A DNA stretch of 64,000 bases, from NCBI GenBank assembly GCA_030425645.1, contig JAUHZK010000010.1, positions 1 through 64,000 of the forward strand, written 5' to 3'. Position 1 is the stretch's first letter. Each line of letters begins with the position of its first letter. Below the pieces are notes generated by a model. The model worked only from the letters and a program-made list of their open reading frames with translations, did no database searches and was not told the origin of the DNA. Shown in pieces: positions 9,601 to 16,618 of this stretch. The stretch comes from Gammaproteobacteria bacterium (GTDB taxonomy: Bacteria > Pseudomonadota > Gammaproteobacteria > JAPPPA01). Made by a program: the position numbers and the translations under genes.

Positions 9601-12110
9601 AAACCTAGGCGCTTTTCTAGCTGTTGCTGTCCTTCAAGCCACAAGCCATTGGCTTCTCGAGCACAATAGTTTGATGTAACGCGAAACGGATGGCGTCCTA
9701 ATACCCAATGACCTTGCATGGCGTTTTGAATTCGCCCACCAAGATTCGTCAAACTCGCCTGAATATACTTACGAGCCCAATTACCTGGCATAGGAATCAA
9801 CGCTTCAGATTCATAAAGCCACTTAGGTCGAAAATCGACGACTTGGCTCTGCGCATTGATGAACTGAAACCGGAGCACACCGTTCGTCAATGAATCAGCG
9901 AGCGGCTGAAATTGAGGTACTGTTAACGACAGATGCCACACATAAGCCACATACGCTTTCAGTTGCGCTTGAACACCCAGAGTAAGTGGTACTGGCCGTT
10001 CAGCACTGTCATCACCTCGGTGTTTATCACTGATTAATGCTGTACCACCAATGATCGCTACCGGCGAAGGATTGACCCGGCCACGCGAACCAGTTGCAAG
10101 GTTTAGCCACAACAGCGTATACATCGTCATGAGGTTAAACACATGGACATCTGCCCCCTGCTCAAGACGGACGGCTAGGCGCCTTTGGACCTGCTGTATC
10201 TGTTCACGCAAAGCCCTTTCATCAATGGCCTCTGGGGTGCCTAAGCACTGTTCACCGAACAAGTCATCAGACATGCCATCTTTTTGGGCTACAAGGCTTC
10301 GTGGACTAACCCCGATAAGATGTGCAACTGCATTAGCCCAGGCATAACAAACCGTTGACTCAGCAAAAGAGGCGTAATGAATAATATTGTTGTAGTTAAG
10401 ACCATTACGATCAGTAATAACCTTAACGATGCCTAAATCTCCCTTATTCAAGGATAAAAGCTCAAACAACAACGCATCACGCACAGCGGCGCTTGAAAAG
10501 CCATACCCGGTTGGCTGCCGCCGAACCAAATTTTCAGCTGCTTTCCGATAAGTTGAAGAGCGAAGATGACCGTCACCTAGCCACTTCGCGTCACCCATCA
10601 ATTCCTGTAAGAACTTCGGCAACTTAATCGTCACCATCTCACCGTGCGGAGAGAGTATGCGAGACCCTTCTAATTTGGATCTAGCCTTTTTTGTTAGGTT
10701 TGGCGCCCCGGCCTTAACCCGTAATAGCCCTTTAGCGATATCAACTTGAATAGTCGGCTCGTTCTTCCAACGATAAGCGACTGGCTGGATTTCAGTCACT
10801 CTCAATTCTTCAAAACTACGGCCTGTTATTAAGCTCAGACCGACTAATACCTTCCCCGCGCGTTTAGCGACGGATGCTTTGCGCTGTGATTCACTCAGCT
10901 TTTCGGAAACATTTCTGTCCTGGTGAGTTAATACATTTTTTATCAACTCTCTAACTGCAACAATGCTTAGACGGTGGGCCGACCACGGGAGCTGTGCATT
11001 TTGATATTCAACTGCATACTGAGCGCCTTTTGCCGCATACCAACCCTGAAGCAAGTCATCGGTGTCTTCATATACCAATCGGTAAGTCGGGTCCTTAGGC
11101 GGGAGGTCTTCATCATCGACATCATCAATGGCCTCTTTGGGTAGCTTCAATTTTGCTGGCTTCGGCTCGGGCGTTACATCAACAATTAACGTCTTGCCTG
11201 CATCAGTACCGACTACAAGGGAGTCCCCATAGCGGCTCGCTTTGGAGCCGAAGAGCTTTTTCTTTTCTTGCTTTTGCCTAGAAACATGATTTGGAGACGA
11301 TCGACCTGAAGTACCTGGGACCCACATAAGTCGCCATAAATACCTCATCGGACTCGCCACTGAGTCGCGAACCGTAACTAGTCGCTCTCTTAATTCGTCA
11401 ATATCTGTTTCGGGGGCAAACTGCTTGATGAAACCAAGCGTCTGCGAGATCCCGTTCCGCCCGCGAACATGTTCAGCCAGTTTAGCGAGTCTCTTGCCAG
11501 AGTCTGCAGTCATTCCTAAATCAAGCTGTGCGAGTCGCTCTAGATCTTTGGACTTTGACGAATCCGCAAGCTTCCTGACATAAAGAGCTGCAGACGCAAT
11601 ACGGCCACTGTATTTATTACTGGATAACTTAGGCCTACCCTCTGCCGATAAGATATAGCTTTCGTAACGGTCAGGACTAAGAGCTTCAGCATGGTATCTA
11701 AGCGCTATCCATAGGAACCACGCCAATACTTTTTCAAACTCTGCCTGTTGCTCACCGTCATATCGATTAAGCAACATCAGATCACAAATCGGGCTATCCC
11801 CAGTAAACGGGGTCAAGGGGCACGGAGAGTCTTTTGGAAGATGGGATTGCTTGAAGTGATCTTCCGCGAAATCCAACTGGGAAATACGGCGCAGAATATC
11901 CAGTCTTGGACTCAGGTTTTCTATGTTGTGGTCCAGAAGATTTGGGTACTGCTGTTCAAACTCAAAGATGCGCCGCGTGCATGTCACTATGGCTTCTAAA
12001 TTGTGGTGCGCTGAGATCAACCGCAGTGCATCGATTAGTTCAGCCTGTGTTACCACACCCATGCCCTGCGAGTTGAGCATGTCGAGTAGCTGCTTAAGGC
12101 GCGCATTCAC
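6633..12110 (-). CDS. Giant multi-module tyrosine recombinase-like protein, 1825 residues
   Basis: The C-terminal third (about residues 1330-1580) is a tyrosine recombinase catalytic domain with every key residue visible: R1379 in YGLRR, K1407 in TLKTNSSRR, H1471 and R1474 in HILRHTV, H1535 in LGHSH, and nucleophile Y1545 in TTTLRYYIHT. Two earlier regions look like degenerate versions of the same fold. Region A (about 415-590) has TGRSFEEL with R431 and an AAVRD box at 541-545 in place of HxxR. Region B (about 660-815) has ATGSRGRVN with R676, K696, and H807 and R810 in GRHPFR, but no following GH...Y. Ordinary recombinases are 300-450 residues, so this is four to five times too long. The GTG start overlaps the upstream stop (GTGA), so it is coupled to the 226-residue protein. 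No cargo gene lies between. Target site and function (integration, excision or defence-island mobility) are inferred. Confidence 0.75.
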   Translation of the reverse strand: MNARLKQLLDMLNSQGMGVVTQAELIDALRLISAHHNLEAIVTCTRRIFEFEQQYPNLLDHNIENLSPRLDILRRISQLDFAEDHFKQSHLPKDSPCPLTPFTGDSPICDLMLLNRYDGEQQAEFEKVLAWFLWIALRYHAEALSPDRYESYILSAEGRPKLSSNKYSGRIASAALYVRKLADSSKSKDLERLAQLDLGMTADSGKRLAKLAEHVRGRNGISQTLGFIKQFAPETDIDELRERLVTVRDSVASPMRYLWRLMWVPGTSGRSSPNHVSRQKQEKKKLFGSKASRYGDSLVVGTDAGKTLIVDVTPEPKPAKLKLPKEAIDDVDDEDLPPKDPTYRLVYEDTDDLLQGWYAAKGAQYAVEYQNAQLPWSAHRLSIVAVRELIKNVLTHQDRNVSEKLSESQRKASVAKRAGKVLVGLSLITGRSFEELRVTEIQPVAYRWKNEPTIQVDIAKGLLRVKAGAPNLTKKARSKLEGSRILSPHGEMVTIKLPKFLQELMGDAKWLGDGHLRSSTYRKAAENLVRRQPTGYGFSSAAVRDALLFELLSLNKGDLGIVKVITDRNGLNYNNIIHYASFAESTVCYAWANAVAHLIGVSPRSLVAQKDGMSDDLFGEQCLGTPEAIDERALREQIQQVQRRLAVRLEQGADVHVFNLMTMYTLLWLNLATGSRGRVNPSPVAIIGGTALISDKHRGDDSAERPVPLTLGVQAQLKAYVAYVWHLSLTVPQFQPLADSLTNGVLRFQFINAQSQVVDFRPKWLYESEALIPMPGNWARKYIQASLTNLGGRIQNAMQGHWVLGRHPFRVTSNYCAREANGLWLEGQQQLEKRLGFWVITHPKIAKPAIAWPIPLTLVPVSSTLEKSPVKEDSKAVLKKQQIEEAFQEHAEELYKAVCGTTEKVPAAVMSLILKVAKACGKDIKTEIQIAKDCCDYARREWKVPIYVNKPRRQFQKDWLIKRNAIVNLAYLERHVLPAFNKELSHLPPPDSDKHQLARFFMILMWRQGLSTWPVVNQFIEGFLQHGIRATAGLRYVPAMIRCRRNGAKMDRLIFLEPYSAIYLAAERERISDLLQPLVELNPQQRRAKCQRLLAAYLKELADVAGTKLLTTLLQASQQYHLLNGAPLLAAYAAGEFETHDLPENELRHLLGLPVAQESRVASVENDSLEQSFRPEPSELPSQDLPRNANPVREVAAIRSPDPSTRIKRINKLTEKGYRNRLLGYFATWLHQKELKLVKNKLPEAEKQRYKKLIEVVGYSLFGFCSEPNRGFVIDESLLSQIHDGFVDHHSNVSTAEAFGLLRKCLRQRGTVNKLSQLGIKVGDIEPGQLQGVLSTLVLPAHQRQVIEALGSALSGIGSEDARASAVGVMRMVGTYGLRRTEAINLRLLDVQKNLMRVQPYDDHTLKTNSSRRNLPVGYADKNFTKWLSENDTNRPNQLVSPDRWVDGSQFFDPLNKLIQAVTGDPNSHLHILRHTVASQLLLSVLQPAVDFNSIQDHIPWLQQLLIPRGRLGVLLGNEGFSGHGVQAISAMLGHSHPTTTLRYYIHTVGIAQLAYLHTLPAIDFDRAFEYRIKSPATMRRRQRVWRENTADFETKDQQAHIHNVLKELVDSDTETLDHGFSGFKVQKAAAGELLEGASREIYFERFEHLQALLTGHVPNETGENLEQIREELIALSKLKTAKKGSDVPRHSLVECDGVLVPKPLPARSPTVAAALFCDYLEALRQANPEQLSWLLTTWKMQAQSKLARVRLDEEQLELWAALPETDFVKPYLENQMPPRKKVASNSEAFIEHYGRFSIIGDTGQTITRCSGAIRWVMTWLMVIT

Positions 12111-12787
12111 AACGTTATAACGCCCATGTTCTTACGAATCGCACTGGCAGCGGACTTACTGTAACCAGTAAGTAACGCTGCCTCTGCTGCGGTGTCGGAC
12201 AACCTACAAATCAGCTCTAGGTTATTTGAAATCAAGTCCCCTAATACTGCCAAGACCATATCGGAAACTTGAGGAAGCGATAGCTGTCTAGGTAAAGGAT
12301 GCTTAATTACTGAGAATCTCGCCTTTGTCGCCGGTAATCGGTAACCAGCGATAGCGGCAATTAACTGTCCGTTGTATACGGTATGTTTGCCACTGTTGGA
12401 ATGAAATCCTACGACGGGAGATGCCCATTCCAACAAAACCGGTAAACGGGCTTTAGAAACACCAAGCAAGAATTGTTCGGCCGCTTGGTTGACCGAAACA
12501 TTTAGAACATCCCTGCGTGCGTATTTTTCAAGCTGGTACAGCTGCAGTTCACGGCGCCTACTCTCAAATGCGTAGTCCGCTACACGCCATCTATAACTAA
12601 ATCGATCATTGGGCCGCGTAACATTTAGATACCTAGCGAACGCCACTTCATACGCCGCGACAATAAGCGCTTTGTAATGCGCCTTGCCGAGCCTATTAAT
12701 GCAACCCGTTTCGGAAATCAGACACGCGGCATACCCCAAATAGAACTGCCACGATCGTTGCGGATAAATTGGAACATCTAGTTTCAA
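12107..12787 (-). CDS. Unknown 226-residue partner of the giant recombinase
   Basis: I do not recognise this family. The protein is basic (many Arg and Lys) with no signal peptide or membrane helix. Its C-terminal 50 residues (from about SDTAAEAALLTGYSKSAASA) look like a helix-turn-helix, which suggests DNA binding. It is translated just before the giant recombinase with a four-base overlap, so the two probably work together, for example as an accessory DNA-binding or directionality factor; this is inference. The ATG at 12787 begins about 290 bases downstream of the initiator-tRNA promoter on the same strand, and that promoter may drive it. Confidence 0.6.
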   Translation of the reverse strand: MKLDVPIYPQRSWQFYLGYAACLISETGCINRLGKAHYKALIVAAYEVAFARYLNVTRPNDRFSYRWRVADYAFESRRRELQLYQLEKYARRDVLNVSVNQAAEQFLLGVSKARLPVLLEWASPVVGFHSNSGKHTVYNGQLIAAIAGYRLPATKARFSVIKHPLPRQLSLPQVSDMVLAVLGDLISNNLELICRLSDTAAEAALLTGYSKSAASAIRKNMGVITL

Positions 12788-12812
12788 TTGCTAAGTGGCT
12801 TGTCGCCCCTTC

Positions 12813-12850
12813 TAAAGCGCCCTTGTATCAGGGCTTTACAGCACTAAAGC
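12813..12850. repeat. Interlocked inverted repeats, possible recombination core
   Basis: The hexamer TAAAGC occurs at 12813-12818, its complement GCTTTA at 12833-12838, and TAAAGC again at 12845-12850. Within the first pair GCCCT (12819-12823) and AGGGC (12830-12834) pair around the six-base spacer TGTATC. Two arms of about ten bases around a six-base spacer is the usual shape of a tyrosine recombinase core site. It lies just upstream of the 226-residue gene. A plain RNA hairpin is the alternative. Confidence 0.35.
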
Positions 12851-12899
12851 CTGTACCAGAAGAGACCGAAGGTCAAATTACAACTAGATTAGTTTTTTA

Positions 12900-12923
12900 T
12901 CAACAATGAATATATTGAGTTGA
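12900..12923. promoter_or_regulatory. AT-rich dyad, possible operator
   Basis: TCAAC at 12900-12904 and GTTGA at 12919-12923 bracket a symmetric AT-rich centre (AAT...ATT). A second small dyad GTCG/CGAC follows at 12926-12941. The position, between the tRNA-type promoter and the 226-residue gene, suits a binding site for an element-encoded regulator, but no protein can be named. Confidence 0.25.
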
Positions 12924-13040
12924 AAGTCGGTATAAATCGACAAAAATGGGCAAAAGTAATTTCGCCTATTAACATTATTTATCAATGTTTTAGGTGGATT
13001 TACGCCGAGTAATGACGCTTAAAGACATCTAAGACGTTAG

Positions 13041-13078
13041 CATTATGAGCGACGAGCTGCCAACTGCTCCACCCCGCA
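13041..13078 (-). pseudogene. 5' half of an initiator tRNA (tRNA-fMet) gene
   Basis: On the minus strand, 13078 to 13041 reads as the first half of tRNA-fMet: acceptor strand TGCGGGG, then TG, D-stem GAGC, D-loop AGTTGGCA, D-stem GCTC, G, TCG and the anticodon loop CTCATAA with anticodon CAT. Two G residues of the anticodon stem are missing. After the loop the sequence becomes unrelated, and there is no T-arm, 3' acceptor strand or CCA. A functional tRNA cannot be made. A canonical tRNA promoter lies immediately upstream, so this is a broken native gene, not chance similarity. The 3' half was not found elsewhere in the window. Breakage inside the anticodon region next to a tyrosine recombinase module suggests integration or rearrangement there. 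Confidence 0.8.
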
Positions 13079-13092
13079 TCAGGATGGCGCGC

Positions 13093-13121
13093 ATTATAGG
13101 GATGCCCCCTAGCCATAGCAA
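13093..13121 (-). promoter_or_regulatory. Strong tRNA-type sigma-70 promoter
   Basis: On the minus strand a -35 box TTGCTA (13116-13121) and a perfect -10 box TATAAT (13093-13098) are separated by 17 bases. They are followed by the GC-rich discriminator GCGCGCC usual for stable-RNA promoters under stringent control. The tRNA-fMet fragment starts 15 bases after the -10 box. With no tRNA left to make, transcription would run on into the 226-residue gene and the giant recombinase. Confidence 0.75.
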
Positions 13122-13341
13122 CCGATATTTGAGAAAACAACAAGAAATAAGTCAGTTAATATGGAATGCGCTCTTCGTCGGACCACTACATAACAAAACC
13201 AAACAGCACCACAAGAAACTTTTAGGCAACGCGCCGTCCTGATAACCTAATCAACGCAGGCCTCGACTGCTTAAGAGCCCTTACAGAGCCGGGGCCACAC
13301 CGACAACCAACAACGCCAACCCGCCCATTTAGACCGACCAA

Positions 13342-14406
13342 ATGAAGTTTTTAGTTACCGGCGGCGCCGGTTTTATTGGCTCCGCAGTGGTGCGCGAGTT
13401 AATTTTAAACACAGAGCACTCTGTTATTAACGCAGACTGCCTAACCTACGCTGGCAACACGGCGTCATTAGCAGGCGCATGGCAGCACCCTCGGCATACT
13501 TTTTGCCAGGTTAATATTTGCGATAGGCAGGCATTAAGCACTCTCTTTGCCAAACACCAACCAGATGTCGTCATACATCTTGCTGCCGAATCTCATGTTG
13601 ACCGTTCCATAGAGTGCTCCGCCCCATTCATTGAATCCAACATTGTTGGAAGCCATACTTTATTAGAGACATGCCGGCACTACTGGGAAGGCCTAGACTC
13701 AATTAAAAGCACCGCATTTCGGTTCCTGCACGTTAGCACCGACGAAGTGTATGGCGACCTAGCCAGTGGCATAGCTCCATTTAAAGAAAGCACAAGCTAC
13801 GCACCTAGCTCACCTTATGCCGCCAGCAAGGCCGCTAGCGACCATCTTGCGCGAGCTTGGCATCGCACATACGGATTGCCGGTGGTGGTCACTAATTGCT
13901 CCAATAATTATGGCCCCTATCAATTTCCCGAGAAGCTGATCCCTCACGCGATCATCAACGCGCTCGAAGGGAAACCTCTACCGGTGTATGGAGACGGTAA
14001 ACAAGTTCGAGACTGGCTTTACGTTGAAGATCATGCTCAGGCCCTTATCCTCGCCGCCACACAAGGCCAGCCTGGCGAAACTTACAATATAGGTAGCCAT
14101 TGTGAGCAACCTAATTTGTTAGTTGTGGAGACTATTTGCGACTTGCTTGAAGAATTAGCTCCAGAGCACAAACGTCGCGGGCTGAAACACTATAGAGACC
14201 TTATCACCCATGTTGCAGACCGGCCAGGGCACGACAAGCGCTACGCCATAAACGCCGAAAAATTTCAGACAACGTTTGACTGGTACCCAGCCCAAAGCTT
14301 CGAAACAGGTCTAAGTAAAACTTTACACTGGTATCTAGACAACCGGATATGGTGGCAGAAGTTAGTTAACAGCACACCCAACCTACAGCACCCAAACACG
14401 CCCTAG
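13342..14406 (+). CDS. rmlB: dTDP-glucose 4,6-dehydratase
   Basis: This is a 354-residue extended SDR with the RmlB hallmarks: GGAGFIG at the N terminus, [21 protein letters not shown] carrying the Thr-Asp-Glu catalytic triad, YAASK, and [10 protein letters not shown] near the C terminus. It converts dTDP-glucose to dTDP-4-keto-6-deoxyglucose for deoxy- or amino-sugar synthesis. It is on the plus strand, convergent with the wbpM-like gene, and has no rmlA, rmlC or rmlD beside it, so dTDP-glucose must come from elsewhere. A stop lies three codons upstream and no Shine-Dalgarno is visible, so the start rests on homology. Confidence 0.9.
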   Translation: MKFLVTGGAGFIGSAVVRELILNTEHSVINADCLTYAGNTASLAGAWQHPRHTFCQVNICDRQALSTLFAKHQPDVVIHLAAESHVDRSIECSAPFIESNIVGSHTLLETCRHYWEGLDSIKSTAFRFLHVSTDEVYGDLASGIAPFKESTSYAPSSPYAASKAASDHLARAWHRTYGLPVVVTNCSNNYGPYQFPEKLIPHAIINALEGKPLPVYGDGKQVRDWLYVEDHAQALILAATQGQPGETYNIGSHCEQPNLLVVETICDLLEELAPEHKRRGLKHYRDLITHVADRPGHDKRYAINAEKFQTTFDWYPAQSFETGLSKTLHWYLDNRIWWQKLVNSTPNLQHPNTP

Positions 14407-14439
14407 ACTTTTTACTACATTAACCCCGATGCTTGCCAG

Positions 14440-16377
14440 TCATGTGGCTAAAGCGCTGTCCTGCAGAGACTCTGTTGATGGGCTCCAATGCAGAGGCATA
14501 GTCTGCATAACTTGTTTAACGGTTTCCAGGTCGCCGCCGTCGACGGCCTTTTCTAACCGATCCAACAACGACTCCACCTCTCCCAATGGTAAACATGGCT
14601 CTACAATGCGGCGAATTCGCTCATGCTCGGTCTCAAACTCTTTACCACTTACCAATAGCTCTTCATACAACTTTTCACCCGGCCGCAAACCGCTATATTC
14701 AAGTGCTATATCGCCGTCCGGGGCATCCACGTTTTTGACTGAAAGACCCGACAACCGAATCATACGACTGGCCAAATCGACTATTCGAACAGGTTCTCCC
14801 ATATCAAGCACAAACACGTCGCCACGCCTTGCCATGGCCCCAGCCTGAATAACAAGCTGAGCAGCCTCAGGAATGGTCATAAAGTAGCGAATAATCTCTG
14901 GGTGGGTAACCGTTACCGGACCTCCGCTAGCTATCTGCCTACGAAATAGCGGCACTACTGAACCTGACGAGCCCAGCACATTCCCAAAACGTACGATACT
15001 GATATGTTGGCCTTTTTTCGCATAACTTTCGGCTAACGCTTGTACCGCCAGCTCTGCCATGCGTTTTGAAGCCCCCATCACGTTCGTTGGTCTTACCGCT
15101 TTATCAGTCGATATCAACACGAAAGACTCCACTTCGGCCGCTAGAGCCTCCTTGGCCGTTCGATATGTCGCCAATGCATTATTGACAATGGCCCTGGAAG
15201 CGTTTGCCTCAACCAACGGCACCTGTTTGTAGGCAGCAGCATGATAGACCGTATTTACTGAATGCGTACGAAAGACGGCAGCAACCCTATTAGCATCAGT
15301 AACCGACGCTAATACCGGCACTATTTCAGTAGCGACTCCTTTCCTACTACAGAGCGCCCGTAGCTCCTGGTCTATCGAATAAAGGGCAAACTCAGTGACC
15401 TCAATCAACACCAGTTTCTGAGCCCGCTGTAAAACAGCCTGCCGGCACAACTCCGAACCAATCGACCCACCAGCGCCAGTCACCGCCACAGTTTTTCCGG
15501 TAATATCAGCCGATATCAACACGGGCACAGGCTTAACCGAGGGCCTTCCCAGCAAGTCTTCAATTGCAATTTCTTTCAGCTCAGCCAAGTTGGCCTTACC
15601 AGAAATCAGATCCTTCACGCCAGGCACCGTCAATACTTTAACGTTTAGTTTTTCAAGAGCCTCAACTACCTTCTTGCGCCTTTCCAAACCTGCACTCGGG
15701 ATTGCGAGCAATATTGTTTGCACGCCGCAACGCTCCGCCACAGGCCCTACTCGCCCTGCCACCCAAACCGGCAAACCCATAATGCTTGCACCCGCTAGGT
15801 CTTGATCATCATCAACAAAACCGAGCACCCGAAAGTCATGCGAATTGCGTAAAGCTGCTAACAATTGCCTCCCCGCCGCGCCTGCTCCGTAAATTAAAGC
15901 AGCAGGCTTATTGACCATAGAGTTACGCTCTACCAGCCAGCGCAACAATCCCCGCGGAAACAATACAAACGCCGCTAAAAGCAGACTAACGTCAAAACCA
16001 ATACGCCAGCTATAGACATTATTTAACAACCCCAACAAAAAGGCTGAACCAAGACCGATCAAACACGACATAAAACCAAGACGTATGGCGACGCTAACAG
16101 CGATGAATCGCACGACATTCTTATAGACACCTCCTGATGCAAACAGGGCCGAAGCCATCAGGCCGGTACCAAATACCCACAACAGAGCCTGGACAGTACC
16201 AAGCTGCACATCCAAGCCATTCACATACAACGCCAAAACTGCAGCAACACAACCGGCAGCAGAGTCGAAAGACAGCTGCAGCAATTGCTTGCTTTGACGA
16301 TTAAAGGCCGACAGAACCCCCAAAGCACCTGCCAGCCAAGAATTAAACGTATTCACCCACCAACCCCAAAGAAACAC
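14440..16377 (-). CDS. UDP-GlcNAc 4,6-dehydratase, WbpM/PglF/CapD family
   Basis: This is a 645-residue membrane-bound nucleotide-sugar dehydratase. The first half has several hydrophobic segments and a first Rossmann domain (GAGAAGRQL); the second half is the catalytic SDR with VTGAGGSIGSELC, STDKAVRPTNVMGASKR (the family replaces the usual Tyr by Met) and RPGEKLYEEL. It makes UDP-4-keto-6-deoxy-HexNAc at the inner membrane, the precursor of bacillosamine- or QuiNAc4N-type sugars. The listed GTG start has no ribosome-binding site; a second GTG seven codons later sits behind a G-rich stretch. It is last in the polysaccharide locus, 241 bases after the aminotransferase that would use its product. 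Confidence 0.88.
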   Translation of the reverse strand: MFLWGWWVNTFNSWLAGALGVLSAFNRQSKQLLQLSFDSAAGCVAAVLALYVNGLDVQLGTVQALLWVFGTGLMASALFASGGVYKNVVRFIAVSVAIRLGFMSCLIGLGSAFLLGLLNNVYSWRIGFDVSLLLAAFVLFPRGLLRWLVERNSMVNKPAALIYGAGAAGRQLLAALRNSHDFRVLGFVDDDQDLAGASIMGLPVWVAGRVGPVAERCGVQTILLAIPSAGLERRKKVVEALEKLNVKVLTVPGVKDLISGKANLAELKEIAIEDLLGRPSVKPVPVLISADITGKTVAVTGAGGSIGSELCRQAVLQRAQKLVLIEVTEFALYSIDQELRALCSRKGVATEIVPVLASVTDANRVAAVFRTHSVNTVYHAAAYKQVPLVEANASRAIVNNALATYRTAKEALAAEVESFVLISTDKAVRPTNVMGASKRMAELAVQALAESYAKKGQHISIVRFGNVLGSSGSVVPLFRRQIASGGPVTVTHPEIIRYFMTIPEAAQLVIQAGAMARRGDVFVLDMGEPVRIVDLASRMIRLSGLSVKNVDAPDGDIALEYSGLRPGEKLYEELLVSGKEFETEHERIRRIVEPCLPLGEVESLLDRLEKAVDGGDLETVKQVMQTMPLHWSPSTESLQDSALAT

Positions 16378-16618
16378 TTGCTATTAGCTTATCTAAAGCC
16401 TAAAAGGCCCCAGCGCTAGCCGTGACGATGCTGTAGGAACAGCTCAACACAAGCTACCAGGTCCTAAACTTAAGCCAGAATCTAAATTATACGTTGCCGC
16501 CACCGATCCGTGGAAACGAAATGATGTCTAGCTATTCACAATAGCGCTGACCGTTTGCAAACGAAGGTTCAGCAGACTGATACGCTAGGGTCAGGAGCCC
16601 AGGCATCAGAACAAAGTA
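16378..16618. other. Intergenic gap with a perfect palindrome
   Basis: No gene is visible in these 241 bases between the aminotransferase and the dehydratase. A perfect 12-base palindrome CGTTTGCAAACG lies at 16552-16563 and a small hairpin GCTATT-cac-AATAGC at 16531-16545. Neither is followed by a T-run, so they look more like protein-binding or processing sites than terminators. Confidence 0.35.

Larger units (their letters stand above)
12788..13341. other. Non-coding head of the recombinase module
   Basis: This 554-base interval has no gene I can support. From left to right it holds interlocked inverted repeats (12813-12850), an AT-rich stretch with two dyads (12900-12923 and 12926-12941), the 5' half of an initiator tRNA gene (13041-13078, minus), its promoter (13093-13121, minus), and about 220 bases with no visible signal leading to rmlB. 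An open frame at 13045-13242 covers the tRNA fragment on the other strand and is judged to be chance. Confidence 0.6.

Noticed and set aside
6633-12787. Insertion sequence with terminal inverted repeats
   Set aside because: No DDE transposase is encoded and I found no convincing terminal inverted repeats; the module is recombinase-based instead.
13045-13242. 65-codon plus-strand open frame
   Set aside because: It covers the tRNA-fMet fragment and its promoter on the other strand and shows no protein-like composition.
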